Shown: positions 41,940 through 51,545, numbered from the stretch's first letter. The stretch: DNA of 64,000 bases from Nitrosopelagicus sp964511265 (GCA_964511265.1 CAZEES010000003.1:1-64000); one strand, 5' to 3'. The notes: generated from the sequence alone by a model not told the origin. Numbers and translations are program-made.

Positions 41940-43592
41940 CTAGACTGCAATTATTCCTTCTTTAATGAGGAATTGAATTCCGGATGCAAATGTATTATCG
42001 TCTATTTGACCGTCAGCCCACCATGCAGCATTATTTCTGACCCAATCAGGAATTGTTGCATTTTCATTTTGTGCACCACTTCCAGTGGTTGGTACAGAAA
42101 TAATTCCTTGTTTTATCATAAATTCAATTCCGGATGCAAATGTATTATCGTCAATTTCACCATTTGACCACCATTTTGCATTGTTCTTTACCCAATCAGG
42201 AATACTAACAGATTGTTCTGCAGATGGAGTTGGGGTAAATGAGCTACTAGTAGATACACCTACTTCAAACATCTGAGATGTTTGTATAAATTCATCATAA
42301 TTAGAAAAGCCCTCTCCAGTCAATACCAAATTCAGAGTATACATGCCATCGTCAGGTATTGTTATCAAATGTGTGGCAATTCCTTCTATTGATTTTACAC
42401 CTACAAATTGTTCAGGAGTATCACCAGTAACCAAATTAAATTGATTGCCTTGTGGATCAACTAGACCAAATGCATAGATTACATCTTTTACCAAACCTCC
42501 ATTATTATCAAAGAAGGAAAACTCAAATGGAATTTCGTCTCCAATTCCATATTTAGAATCCCAAGCAATAATTGCTGTATAGCCATTATCAAATGACATA
42601 TCAAATGAATTTTTTTCAGTATTGCCTTGTGGAATTAATTCAAAGTTCATTGTCTTAGAAGATTCATGAGATGGACCCAAAACTTCGTTAATTCTCTGTA
42701 ATTCAGTTCCAGTTACTAAAAAGTGAACAATATTTTCAGTCTCAGATGAATATGGATCCATTATCAGAACTCTTTGATCAACTTCAATGCCATCTACATA
42801 ACCCTTGAATGATGTTTCAGTACTGTATGGATCAAATGATTTTGGAACCCGAATCTCTTCATGAACCATTTGAACTAATTCTACATATTCAGGTGCCCAA
42901 TCAAAAGGCATGTCGAACGATATGGCGTTATTACTTTGAGCATATGTGAAATTTTCTATGTCGTCATAATAGGTTTTTACTGTTACAGGAATTTCTGCTG
43001 CTGCAGTTTTGATAAAGAAATTTTGATCTTGGGCAACACTAACGAAAGTATCAAAGTTTAGTGGTTCAGCTACTAATGTTCTAGGACTTGTAGCACCTTC
43101 AATTGAAACTTTGACATTATACAATCCGCCTTTTTCAAAGATTGGACCATCAATAATTGGTACACTGTCACCTCGTGCAAACAATCCACCAGCTGTACTA
43201 TGGACTTCACCATAATATTGAGTACACTTCCAAGGCTTTGCCTCATAACAATCAGTTTGTGGTCTGACCTCAACATTTAGTGTACCATCTTGATCATAGA
43301 AATAATTTCTAGCTAAAAGATCTCCACTTCTCCAGATTTCAACACGATAAGTAACTTGTTCTAAATTTTGATCAGTTAATGTGTCGTAAAAACGAATTGC
43401 AATATTTGCAGAATCAACTTCACCTGCAGTCATATCAGAAGGGTCTAACTGAGTAAACACAGTGACTTGCATGCCACCAAAACTAATTGGAGGTGCAGCA
43501 TCGCCACCTAAACCATGACCAAATGCATCTTCACTTAGAAATGGCAAAGTAACAAAGATAGCTGCAATGAATAATAGACTTGTATAGTACAA
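41940..43592 (-). CDS. Large secreted protein with two C-terminal W-rich modules
   Basis: 550 residues with a TTG start and a signal peptide (about 1-25). The mature part starts near GHGLGGDAAPP. Beta-rich domains fill most of the length. The C-terminus has two copies of a 35-40 residue module beginning IPDWVKNNAKWW / IPDWVRNNAAWW and ending GIEFMIKQGIISV / GIQFLIKEGIIAV. It resembles the protein at 49852-51402 in layout. It is probably cell-surface or extracellular; function unknown. Divergent from the CFI-box gene. Confidence 0.7.
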   Translation of the reverse strand: MYYTSLLFIAAIFVTLPFLSEDAFGHGLGGDAAPPISFGGMQVTVFTQLDPSDMTAGEVDSANIAIRFYDTLTDQNLEQVTYRVEIWRSGDLLARNYFYDQDGTLNVEVRPQTDCYEAKPWKCTQYYGEVHSTAGGLFARGDSVPIIDGPIFEKGGLYNVKVSIEGATSPRTLVAEPLNFDTFVSVAQDQNFFIKTAAAEIPVTVKTYYDDIENFTYAQSNNAISFDMPFDWAPEYVELVQMVHEEIRVPKSFDPYSTETSFKGYVDGIEVDQRVLIMDPYSSETENIVHFLVTGTELQRINEVLGPSHESSKTMNFELIPQGNTEKNSFDMSFDNGYTAIIAWDSKYGIGDEIPFEFSFFDNNGGLVKDVIYAFGLVDPQGNQFNLVTGDTPEQFVGVKSIEGIATHLITIPDDGMYTLNLVLTGEGFSNYDEFIQTSQMFEVGVSTSSSFTPTPSAEQSVSIPDWVKNNAKWWSNGEIDDNTFASGIEFMIKQGIISVPTTGSGAQNENATIPDWVRNNAAWWADGQIDDNTFASGIQFLIKEGIIAV

Positions 43593-43660
43593 TTATCATT
43601 TTTAGCTGTAAAGCACCTATTAATGATTCGATGAATTTTCACATGTGTTACGAGATGATT

Positions 43661-43668
43661 TTTATATT
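43661..43668 (+). promoter_or_regulatory. TATA box of the CFI-box protein gene
   Basis: TTTATATT begins 27 bases before the ATG at 43688 and fixes that codon as the start of a leaderless message. Confidence 0.6.
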
Positions 43669-43687
43669 ATCTCACAAAATTCACGTT

Positions 43688-44512
43688 ATGAAATATTTTC
43701 TGGGCTTGATGTTACTTCCATTATTGTTAACGCCTGCTTTTGCCGAAAGTGCAGAAGACTTTGATCAAGTTTTACCTTCAGAAAATGATACATTAAACAT
43801 TGGATTATCAGTAGTCCCTCATGCAGAAGCTAACTCAGTGTCAAAATTGCACATTGGATGGATAAAGCCAGGATTCAACAAGATTCAAGAGCATATTGAT
43901 TACAAAATTACAGTCATCAAAGATGGTCAGAACATCTTTGGGCCAATTCCACTTACACATACATCTTTGGGAACGGTAAAAATTCCTGTAGAGTTTACGT
44001 CAGAAGGGGAACATCAAGTAAAAATTGAGATGGAAGGAATTTTGTTCCAACCAATCCCATTAGAAACTACATACTTTACAATTAACGTTGGAGGAGAAAA
44101 GACTACTCAACCAGTACAAGAGAACGAGAACGAAGGAGGAGGATGTTTAATTGCAACTGCGGCATTTGGTTCAGAAATGGCACCACAGGTTCAACAACTT
44201 AGAGAAATTCGTGACAATGTTGTGATGCAAACAAACTCAGGAAAATCTTTCATGACAGGATTCAATCAAGTTTACTATTCGTTCTCACCATATGTTGCTG
44301 ACTATGAAAGAGAAAATCCACTATTCAAAGAAATTGTCAAAGTAACATTAACACCAATGCTAACATCATTTACAATTTTGGCTCATGTTCCAGTTGACAC
44401 AGAACAAGAAATGCTAGGTTATGGAATTGGCGTTATACTACTAAACATTGGAATGTACTTTGTCGCGCCAGCAGTATTGTTTACAGCAATCAAAAAGAAA
44501 CTTGGAAAGTAG
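43688..44512 (+). CDS. Exported protein with CFI-box C-terminal domain
   Basis: 274 residues. Signal peptide 1-19 (MKYFLGLMLLPLLLTPAFA). A beta-sandwich follows (about 25-140), then a short acidic linker and GGCLIATAAFGSEMAPQVQQ, the CFI-box type motif of archaeal and bacterial exported proteins. The end has hydrophobic segments that could anchor it. The ATG at 43688 is chosen over the earlier open frame because of the signal peptide and TATA box. It ends two bases from the convergent gene. Confidence 0.75.
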   Translation: MKYFLGLMLLPLLLTPAFAESAEDFDQVLPSENDTLNIGLSVVPHAEANSVSKLHIGWIKPGFNKIQEHIDYKITVIKDGQNIFGPIPLTHTSLGTVKIPVEFTSEGEHQVKIEMEGILFQPIPLETTYFTINVGGEKTTQPVQENENEGGGCLIATAAFGSEMAPQVQQLREIRDNVVMQTNSGKSFMTGFNQVYYSFSPYVADYERENPLFKEIVKVTLTPMLTSFTILAHVPVDTEQEMLGYGIGVILLNIGMYFVAPAVLFTAIKKKLGK

Positions 44513-44514
44513 AA

Positions 44515-45162
44515 TTATTTTCTCTTTGCAAATGATGCAATAGCAATTACAATTCCTATGATACCTAATCCTATTGCAACGTAGCTTAACATAGAAGTGT
44601 CATTTGATGGTTGATCTTTTAATTCATTTACGGTTTGTTGTAATTCTCTAATATCACCACGTAAATCATTAATTTCACGCTCAAAATCTCCAGATTCCAC
44701 AATAGTTGATTCAACAGGAGGGAATTGCAAAACTTCTTGCTCTTCAACTTTTAGTGGATGTAATGCCAAGTTGACATTTTGTTCATTGATTTTTCCAAGA
44801 AAGTTTAGTTGCGACCAACCAGAAAATGTTGGTGTGATTGGCGATTCGTATTTACCTGAAATATCTGTTGGTTGTAATGGAAGTGTTATAGATTCAGTTT
44901 CAACAACTAGTTGTATCTTCAAAGTTTTTCTTAAACCATCGATTCCTTTTTCAGGATCAAATGGCTGATCTGCAGCCTCCTTACTTGTGTCCATTTCACT
45001 AACATAAACAATTATGGCATTTGACTCGCCAGTAACTATTGGCTTGTTTTTCCAGTCAATCTCAATTCTGTAATCTCCTACCGAGTCAGATTGGTGGGCA
45101 AATACACTACTAAGGAATAAAGGAGATATCAAAAGAATTACAATTATGGATACACTTTTCAC
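44515..45162 (-). CDS. Exported C-terminally anchored protein, paralogue A
   Basis: 215 residues: signal peptide (1-22), a beta-rich extracytoplasmic domain beginning HQSDSVGDYRIEIDWKNKP, a coiled coil (about 160-185: REINDLRGDIRELQQTVNEL), and a C-terminal membrane helix ending FAKRK. The same layout occurs at 46308-46958. The mature N-terminal His after the signal peptide recalls CopC-like copper proteins, but I see no clear metal site. It is divergent from the cupredoxin gene, which suggests copper-related work. Confidence 0.6.
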   Translation of the reverse strand: MKSVSIIVILLISPLFLSSVFAHQSDSVGDYRIEIDWKNKPIVTGESNAIIVYVSEMDTSKEAADQPFDPEKGIDGLRKTLKIQLVVETESITLPLQPTDISGKYESPITPTFSGWSQLNFLGKINEQNVNLALHPLKVEEQEVLQFPPVESTIVESGDFEREINDLRGDIRELQQTVNELKDQPSNDTSMLSYVAIGLGIIGIVIAIASFAKRK

Positions 45163-45269
45163 AGTATTTTCAGAGAATTGTTTGAATAAAAATCAAGGTA
45201 GTACATTTATCGATAAAATAGGCATGAATCTGGAGATCATTTTTATTGTCCAAATTTGGAATTTACCTA

Positions 45270-46139
45270 ATGAATAACAAGACTCTAAGTTCCTTATTCG
45301 TTCTTTTTGCAATTGTTTCAATCGGAATGACTGCAGCACCTGGTGCATTTGCTGAACACTCAATGAATGCAACAGTAGAGAACGCACAAGGTTCTTCGTC
45401 TCCGGGATGTGAACCAGATTGTTTCATCCCAGCTACAGTTACCATTGGTGTTGGCGGTCAAGTTACATTTGCTAACAACGATAATGCAGCACACACATCT
45501 ACAGCTGGAAGTCCAGCAGATGGACCAAGTGGGGTATGGGACAGCTCATTAGTTATGGTTGGACAATCATACACAACTCCACCACTAGATGCAGGAGAAT
45601 ATCCTTACTTTTGCATGGTTCACCCATGGATGGTAGGATTGGTAATTGTTGAAGAAGAAAGTCATGACGATCACGGTGATGAACACGCTGAAGAAGCAGA
45701 AGATCATAGTGGTATGGAAATGCAAACACTAACTGCAGCAGATATTGCAATTAGTGTAAATGATGGTGCAAAAGCAGGTGAGAAAGTAGCAATTGACGTA
45801 ACAATTAGCGGTGAACACGTTAACTATGATATTGTTGCAACTCACAATGGTGAAACAATCCTAGATGAGAGTGGCAATCATTCACATACAGGAGAAGGTA
45901 GTCACACTACATCAGCACTCAGTGCAGATGCATCTGATGACAACCCAATTGATGTTACAGTAACATTCCAAGGATTTGGTATGCCAGGTGACGACAAGAC
46001 AGGTCCAATTGGATTAACAAACACAGCACAAGCAGTTCCAGAATTTGGTGCAATAGCAGCAGTGATTCTTGCAGTAGCAATTGTTTCAATAATTGCAGTA
46101 TCAGCAAAATCAAGACTTAGCTTTATGCCAAGACTCTAG
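45270..46139 (+). CDS. Surface cupredoxin (plastocyanin-like) with PEFG-type C-terminal anchor
   Basis: 289 residues. Signal peptide (about 1-28), then a plastocyanin-like domain with all four type-1 copper ligands: His in AAHTST, then Cys, His and Met in YFCMVHPWMVG. A His/Asp/Glu-rich linker (SHDDHGDEHAEEAEDHSGME) could bind metal. A second beta domain follows. The C-terminus is VPEFGAIAAVILAVAIV plus basic residues, the thaumarchaeal PEFG sorting signal. It is probably a cell-surface electron carrier in ammonia oxidation. Start ATG 45270 is chosen for the signal peptide. Confidence 0.88.
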   Translation: MNNKTLSSLFVLFAIVSIGMTAAPGAFAEHSMNATVENAQGSSSPGCEPDCFIPATVTIGVGGQVTFANNDNAAHTSTAGSPADGPSGVWDSSLVMVGQSYTTPPLDAGEYPYFCMVHPWMVGLVIVEEESHDDHGDEHAEEAEDHSGMEMQTLTAADIAISVNDGAKAGEKVAIDVTISGEHVNYDIVATHNGETILDESGNHSHTGEGSHTTSALSADASDDNPIDVTVTFQGFGMPGDDKTGPIGLTNTAQAVPEFGAIAAVILAVAIVSIIAVSAKSRLSFMPRL

Positions 46140-46231
46140 ACAAGACTTTTTTTCCTTTTATTTTTATTTTTTATCTAGTACAACTGTAGTATGTACCAAT
46201 TTGTATAATAATGAAAAGTGTAGAAACAAAG

Positions 46232-46300
46232 TGATAGACAGTTCCCTTAACGTGTCATAAGATAGGAACTTCATCGTCTAACCAGAAATTCTGTCTATCA
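46232..46300. other. Structured element with competing hairpins and a T-run
   Basis: TGATAGACAG (46232-46241) pairs perfectly with CTGTCTATCA (46291-46300), followed by GTTTTTTTTA. Inside, AGTTCC (46240-46245) pairs with GGAACT (46265-46270), overlapping the outer stem by two bases, so the two helices compete. It lies between the convergent cupredoxin and paralogue B genes. Simplest reading: a plus-strand transcription terminator; a small structured RNA is possible. Confidence 0.5.
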
Positions 46301-46307
46301 GTTTTTT

Positions 46308-46958
46308 TTATTTTCGACGAATCATAGCAATTACAGCTAAGATTACACCAGCCGCGCCTAAGCACAAACCAAATACACCAAAGTTGTAAGCATTTTGTAT
46401 ATCTACACCACCTGCAGTAAGACTGACATCACCAACATTTGATTTTAGATTTGAGACGTCCTTTTGCAATGAGGATAATGCATTTTTTACTGCGCCTATT
46501 TCGCCTGCAGAAGATGATCCACTAACTGGTGGAAATGCAATGACTGATTGACTCTCAACATCTTCAATAGGAATAACAGCATCAATTGCTAAGCCGTTAA
46601 GTTCACCTACTAATTTTACAGACATTGAACCTGTTTTAGTTGGTAAAATTTTTGCATAGTAATGTCCAGGTCTTGGATCAGAATTAATGTCAAGTGTTTT
46701 AGTTGCACCACCTGAGATTAGAGTTGCAGTCATGCTTTTGAAAGCACTGTTAATTCCTGTTCGAAGACCTTCTTTTTCTCCAGATTCAGCCACTTCAACA
46801 ACAATAGTATTAGGTAATCCAACTACTGGAGGTTCATCTCCCCAGCCAGCCTCAATCTCATATTGTTCAATATGGATAGTAGTATGCGCAAATGCAGAAG
46901 ACATTCCAAATCCGGATATCAAGAGCATACTCAAAAAGAGAAAAGATTTTTTCAACAT
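46308..46958 (-). CDS. Exported C-terminally anchored protein, paralogue B
   Basis: 216 residues: signal peptide (1-24), extracytoplasmic domain starting HTTIHIEQYEIEAGWGDEPP, a short coiled coil (GAVKNALSSLQKDVSNLKSN) and a C-terminal membrane helix ending MIRRK. Shares layout and parts of the sequence (IEIDWKNKP versus IEAGWGDEP; the FPPV segment) with 44515-45162. The two copies flank the cupredoxin gene on the opposite strand. Function unknown, probably at the cell surface. Confidence 0.6.
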   Translation of the reverse strand: MLKKSFLFLSMLLISGFGMSSAFAHTTIHIEQYEIEAGWGDEPPVVGLPNTIVVEVAESGEKEGLRTGINSAFKSMTATLISGGATKTLDINSDPRPGHYYAKILPTKTGSMSVKLVGELNGLAIDAVIPIEDVESQSVIAFPPVSGSSSAGEIGAVKNALSSLQKDVSNLKSNVGDVSLTAGGVDIQNAYNFGVFGLCLGAAGVILAVIAMIRRK

Positions 46959-47053
46959 GTTTTATTTCAATTCTTACATTATTATCTTTACTAAAATAGT
47001 ACAACTTTAAAACACGTATTTCTTTAAATTACAAGAATGCAGATTTCATATTA

Positions 47054-49825
47054 TTGAATAAAATTTGGATTCTTCCAGTCATAATATTTTTTTTAGGATT
47101 TCCTCTAGCCAGTGCACACCCATTTTTGTTAGATTCTGAACCAGGACAAGGACAAAATGTGCCAGCAGGCACTACCCAAATCATTACAAATTATTCCGAA
47201 GCAGTTGAAATTGATTTTTCTGAATTAAAAGTGTATGACGCAAATGGAAATCAGATAGACAATAGAGACACCATGTATAATGACGGAGAGACGTCACTTG
47301 TTGTTACAACATCACCCCTTGAAGATGGGGTTTATACAATAACTAGCAAAGTTTTATCAAAAGTTGATGGTCATCTAGTTCAAGCAGCAATAGTTTTCGG
47401 AGTTGGAGATGTAAAAATTGATTCATCATTACTAGAAAAACAACAAAGTTCAGAGACTACATTTATTCCAGAATCAGTTGCTAGATTTCCCGGATTAGTG
47501 GGACAAACAATAATTCTTGGAGGAGTAATAGTTTCAATTACGATCTGGTCATCACAGCAAACTAGATTTAGAGAAGTTTTTAGTGACATAAATGAACAAT
47601 TCAAAATAAAATTTTCAAAGATTATTGGATATGGAGTGATTGCTACATTTGCATCAAATTTTATAATGCTTGGAGTTCAGACATGGAGATTAGAAGTTTC
47701 ACCATTAGATGTTATTGGAACTACATTTGGTACAACGTGGCTAATTCGAATGATCATTACCATCATCATTATTGGAATTTGGTTTTGGATGGAAAAGAAA
47801 AAAGAGATTACAATGAAAGGACAAATTCCTTTGTTAGTAGTATCACTAATTTTGATTGCTACAACTACAATGATGGGACATGGAGCATCGACTGAATTAC
47901 AAGCACCATGGGTTTTGGATTATGCTCACAATTTGTTGTCATCAATCTGGATTGGCGGAGTGATATTTTTTGCCTTTGTTGTACTCCCCACAATTACAAA
48001 AGCTGATAATTCTACGAAAGAGAAAATTGCACTAAGTTTGATTCCAAGATTTTCAGGATTATTCATCATAGCAATTGGGATTTTAATCATAACAGGCCCA
48101 ACTTTGCTATGGTTCTTAGATGATAACGTATCATCCCTTACAGATTCAACATATGGCAAGTTAATTTTAATCAAGATTGGAATTGCCGCCATAATGATAG
48201 CGTTTGGCGGATTATACCAAGTGAAGTATTTAGGAAAGATGAAAGATTTTGAGAAATTAAATATTTCAAGAAAAATTAGCAAGCCACTGAAATTTGAAGC
48301 AGGGTTAGGAATTGCATTATTAGCAGTAGTTGCACTTTTGGTAAATTCTTCATTGCCTGCTGGAGAGATTCAATCAGCTGATGCGATACAAGGAACGTTT
48401 GGTTACGAGTCAGTTTTATTTTCTGAAAATGCAAAATTTGATGTTAAAATAGAACCAGCAGGAATTGGTTCAAATACAATTTCAGTTATAGTTTCATCAT
48501 TTGATGATAAACCGCTTGCAGATATTTCTGGATTGAAGATCAAAGTTTCAAATCCACAAAAGAACATCTCTCCAATAGGAGCTGAGGTAATTGAGAACGT
48601 ACAAAATTCAGTCACCAGATATACTGCAGACACAACATTTGGATTTGCAGGTAACTGGCAAATTGAGTTAGAAGCTCAAAGAATAGAGACCTCTAATGAA
48701 AATGTAATTTTCAACATTCAGATAAAACCATCGCTAAACGATGTCAGAACAGAGATTACGGAATATGATTTACCTGCAGATGATACTGCACCACTCTTTC
48801 CAGTTTATGATGGAAAGAACATTTGGATTTCTGATGCACAAAAACCACGTCTATGGAAATTTTCAATAGAAGATGAACAGTTTACATCATACACATTTGA
48901 TGGAATGACTACAATTTTTATGGACATCGGTAAAGATGGGAAGATTTGGTTTACTGACACACCAAATTCAAAAATTGGAAGTTTTGATCCAAAAACTGAG
49001 AAATTTGAGACAATCAAATTGCCACAATTTACTTTGGTGAGTAAAAAATCACTTCCAACCTCAGTTGCAGTCGATAGTGAAGATGATGTTTGGGTTGCAG
49101 TCATTGACCGTTCGATAATTTTAGAGTATAACCAATCAACTGAGAAATTCAAGATAATGAATACAATCACGCCTGAAGCAGGACCAACTGCATTAGAGAT
49201 TGATGGTTCAGATAACGTATGGTTTGCCGAATCACTGGTAGGAAAACTTGGAAAAATTGATGCAGAAACAAAAGAGATGAGTGAATTTGTTCCACAAACA
49301 GAGCCAATGGCAGAACCATTTGCGCTAATGATTGATAAAGAAGAAAATATTTGGATTGCGGAGCATATTGGACCTGCAGTAACAAAGTTTAATCCAATCT
49401 TAGAAGATTTTCAGAAAGTTCCGATTGCAAATCCAGAATCATTGCCCTTCGGAATGGCCATTGACAAATATGATAACATGTGGGTAGCACAACACGTCAT
49501 AGATAGTTTAGTGGTGTATGATCAGAGTAGCGGACAGATGACTCAAGTTGCAATACCAACTGAAGGATCATTTACGCAGTTTGTGATTGCAGATGATAAT
49601 GGAGACATTTGGTTTGTAGAACAACGTGGAGGAAAACTTGGTAAAGTTTCAATCAGTGCGGTACCTAGTCAGAGAACAGCAATTCAGGAAGAATCAACTG
49701 AAAGTATGATGTATGTTGAATTGGTAGCGCCGATTATTGCTGCAGGAATTATTGCCACATCATTATTTTACGTTAAAAGTGTGAGAGATAAGAGAAAAGT
49801 TGACGAGATGATCTCCACTAAGTAA
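47054..49825 (+). CDS. CopC-CopD-beta-propeller fusion (copper transport/handling)
   Basis: 923 residues with a TTG start. Signal peptide 1-21; a CopC domain from His-22 (HPFLLDSEPGQGQNVPAG to about 125) with a second His in VDGHLV; a CopD-like region of about eight membrane helices (145-435, with GHG and HNLLSSIWIGG); a beta-sandwich; then a propeller of at least five blades (DGKIWFTDTPNSKIGSFDP, DNVWFAESLVGKLGKID, ENIWIAEHI, DNMWVAQHV, GDIWFVEQRGG) like virginiamycin-B lyase. One last membrane helix ends the chain. CopC/CopD bring copper across the membrane. The propeller on the same chain is unusual. Confidence 0.85.
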   Translation: MNKIWILPVIIFFLGFPLASAHPFLLDSEPGQGQNVPAGTTQIITNYSEAVEIDFSELKVYDANGNQIDNRDTMYNDGETSLVVTTSPLEDGVYTITSKVLSKVDGHLVQAAIVFGVGDVKIDSSLLEKQQSSETTFIPESVARFPGLVGQTIILGGVIVSITIWSSQQTRFREVFSDINEQFKIKFSKIIGYGVIATFASNFIMLGVQTWRLEVSPLDVIGTTFGTTWLIRMIITIIIIGIWFWMEKKKEITMKGQIPLLVVSLILIATTTMMGHGASTELQAPWVLDYAHNLLSSIWIGGVIFFAFVVLPTITKADNSTKEKIALSLIPRFSGLFIIAIGILIITGPTLLWFLDDNVSSLTDSTYGKLILIKIGIAAIMIAFGGLYQVKYLGKMKDFEKLNISRKISKPLKFEAGLGIALLAVVALLVNSSLPAGEIQSADAIQGTFGYESVLFSENAKFDVKIEPAGIGSNTISVIVSSFDDKPLADISGLKIKVSNPQKNISPIGAEVIENVQNSVTRYTADTTFGFAGNWQIELEAQRIETSNENVIFNIQIKPSLNDVRTEITEYDLPADDTAPLFPVYDGKNIWISDAQKPRLWKFSIEDEQFTSYTFDGMTTIFMDIGKDGKIWFTDTPNSKIGSFDPKTEKFETIKLPQFTLVSKKSLPTSVAVDSEDDVWVAVIDRSIILEYNQSTEKFKIMNTITPEAGPTALEIDGSDNVWFAESLVGKLGKIDAETKEMSEFVPQTEPMAEPFALMIDKEENIWIAEHIGPAVTKFNPILEDFQKVPIANPESLPFGMAIDKYDNMWVAQHVIDSLVVYDQSSGQMTQVAIPTEGSFTQFVIADDNGDIWFVEQRGGKLGKVSISAVPSQRTAIQEESTESMMYVELVAPIIAAGIIATSLFYVKSVRDKRKVDEMISTK

Positions 49826-49851
49826 AATAAGAGTGAAATTAATTTCAAAAC

Positions 49852-51402
49852 ATGAAGATCATATTGGGATTATTCTTTGCATTTGTCTTAACATTTTCAA
49901 TTGGCAGTGCATTTGGTCACGGTGCAGGAATTGAAGCATCACCACTAGTTTTTACAAATGACAGACAAGTCAAAGTTACAGTAGAATTACTTCCATCAGA
50001 CTTTTACAAATCTGATCAAAAGATGATAAAAATTGATGCCTACGACCATACAAATCGCGAGACAATCACAAATGTTAGTTTCAAAGTTGAAATTTTTAAT
50101 GAAGGACAATTATTGTTAGATGAATGGTTTTACACACAAGACGGAATTTTAATTTTAGAAGTTGACCCAGAAATAATTCTAGCAGACAAAAACAGTGTTG
50201 AGGTTTTTGGAGAGAAGAATGATTTTGGATTATGGGAGAAAACTGGAGAGTCACCATTAATAATAGCAGGACCAATTTTTGATAAAGGCGGAATATACAC
50301 ATTCAAAATTACACTTGATGCACAAGATGAGGTTGGAATAATTAGTGATGAAGAATTCGAGGTGCAAGTAAGTGTGACGGATGTATCACATCATCAGGAA
50401 ACTGTTGGTCAAAAAGAAACAGAATTTAGAGTAAAATCCTACTATGATAAGATTAGCAATTTTGAGTATGACGCTAAAAAGAATATAGCGAAGATTAATT
50501 TCCCGTTTGACTTTTCCGAGTCAAACATTTCACATACAAGTGTGGTACATACTGAGATAATGTTTCCAAAAAATACACTCGAATTTCTTTCACCAAATTA
50601 TTCTGGAACGGCAAATAATATTGAATTATTCAAATCATCTATCTTCATAGATGATTATTCTGAGGAAGACAATCGAATAGTTCACTTTGTGTTATTGCCA
50701 GATCATCTAAGACACATTAAAAATCAGTTAAAAAAGACAATGGATGAATTACCAAATTCAGTTGAATTAATTCTTAACAAAGGAGAAGAGATAGAATTTC
50801 CACTAAGAACTCTAACACTCAGTGAGGAGTATCAAGTGGATCTAACATGGGACCCAAAAGTAATCACTCCTGGAGAAAGTATTAGATTCATTTACACATT
50901 TAGAGATACAACAGATTTAGGACCAATTAGGAATTCGGATTATACAATTACATTGTTACAAAATGGTCAAACAATTTTTTCTGAAGACAGATTTGCAAAA
51001 ATTGGTGCGGATTATACCGACTTTACATTTGCAGAAGGACAAACAGGTTTGACAGTTGCCAGATTTTCAAACATCTCAGGAAGTGGACAACAGACAGAAT
51101 TTGCATTTGCAGTTGGATTACAAGTAGATTCATCATTAGTTCCGGAATGGGTGAAGAACAATGCAGGATGGTGGGCAGACGGTCAGATACCTGACTCGGC
51201 ATTCATAGATGGAATTGAATTCTTGATAAAAGATGGAATAATTGTTGTTTCAGATATGCAGCAAAGTGAGTCACAAACAGATGGGATTCCGGAATGGGTG
51301 AAGAACAATGCAGGATGGTGGGCAGACGGTCAGATACCTGACTCGGCATTCATAGATGGAATTGAATTCTTGATAAAAGATGGAATAATAAAAATTAGTT
51401 AA
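49852..51402 (+). CDS. Large secreted protein with two nearly identical C-terminal W-rich modules
   Basis: 516 residues: signal peptide (1-22), mature start GHGAGIEASPL, long beta-rich body, then two copies of EWVKNNAGWWADGQIPDSAF and on to GIEFLIKDGII. The copies are identical over 103 bases of DNA, 49 codons apart. It parallels 41940-43592 in signal peptide end (GHG), size and C-terminus. It starts 26 bases after the CopC/CopD fusion on the same strand, so it probably shares its transcript and its copper-related setting. Confidence 0.7.
   Translation: MKIILGLFFAFVLTFSIGSAFGHGAGIEASPLVFTNDRQVKVTVELLPSDFYKSDQKMIKIDAYDHTNRETITNVSFKVEIFNEGQLLLDEWFYTQDGILILEVDPEIILADKNSVEVFGEKNDFGLWEKTGESPLIIAGPIFDKGGIYTFKITLDAQDEVGIISDEEFEVQVSVTDVSHHQETVGQKETEFRVKSYYDKISNFEYDAKKNIAKINFPFDFSESNISHTSVVHTEIMFPKNTLEFLSPNYSGTANNIELFKSSIFIDDYSEEDNRIVHFVLLPDHLRHIKNQLKKTMDELPNSVELILNKGEEIEFPLRTLTLSEEYQVDLTWDPKVITPGESIRFIYTFRDTTDLGPIRNSDYTITLLQNGQTIFSEDRFAKIGADYTDFTFAEGQTGLTVARFSNISGSGQQTEFAFAVGLQVDSSLVPEWVKNNAGWWADGQIPDSAFIDGIEFLIKDGIIVVSDMQQSESQTDGIPEWVKNNAGWWADGQIPDSAFIDGIEFLIKDGIIKIS
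51140..51242. repeat. 103-bp perfect direct repeat, copy 1
   Basis: Identical to 51287-51389, offset 147 bases (49 codons). It encodes one W-rich C-terminal module of the secreted protein. Confidence 0.92.
51287..51389. repeat. 103-bp perfect direct repeat, copy 2
   Basis: Second copy, ending 13 bases before the gene end. The 44 bases between copies encode a polar linker. Confidence 0.92.
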
Positions 51403-51413
51403 AAAAATCTTGG

Positions 51414-51545
51414 TTACTCAAAAGCTGAAACAAAACTAGATTCTTCAACTTTTGTTTTTGTACACTTGCATTGAATTGAGGCTTCCCCACACTCGAAGCA
51501 GACCAGAAGATTTCCTTTCTTGTAATCGTAAAGTGACATTTCCAT
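51414..51545 (-). CDS. Very small zinc-ribbon-like protein (43 aa)
   Basis: From the ATG at 51545 the product begins MEMSLYDYKKGNLLVCFECG and continues with a CKC pair. The GNLLVCFECG...CKC core matches GKLLICVECG...CQC of the 28015-28143 gene. It converges on the secreted-protein gene, 11 bases away. Function unknown. Confidence 0.5.
   Translation of the reverse strand: MEMSLYDYKKGNLLVCFECGEASIQCKCTKTKVEESSFVSAFE

Noticed and set aside
46232..46300. C/D box guide RNA
   Set aside because: GTGATAG only partly matches the C box, no good D box pairs with it, and internal hairpins argue against the C/D layout.
51140..51389. CRISPR-like or insertion-element repeat
   Set aside because: Only two copies, in frame, both coding for a protein module; no spacers, transposase or target duplication.
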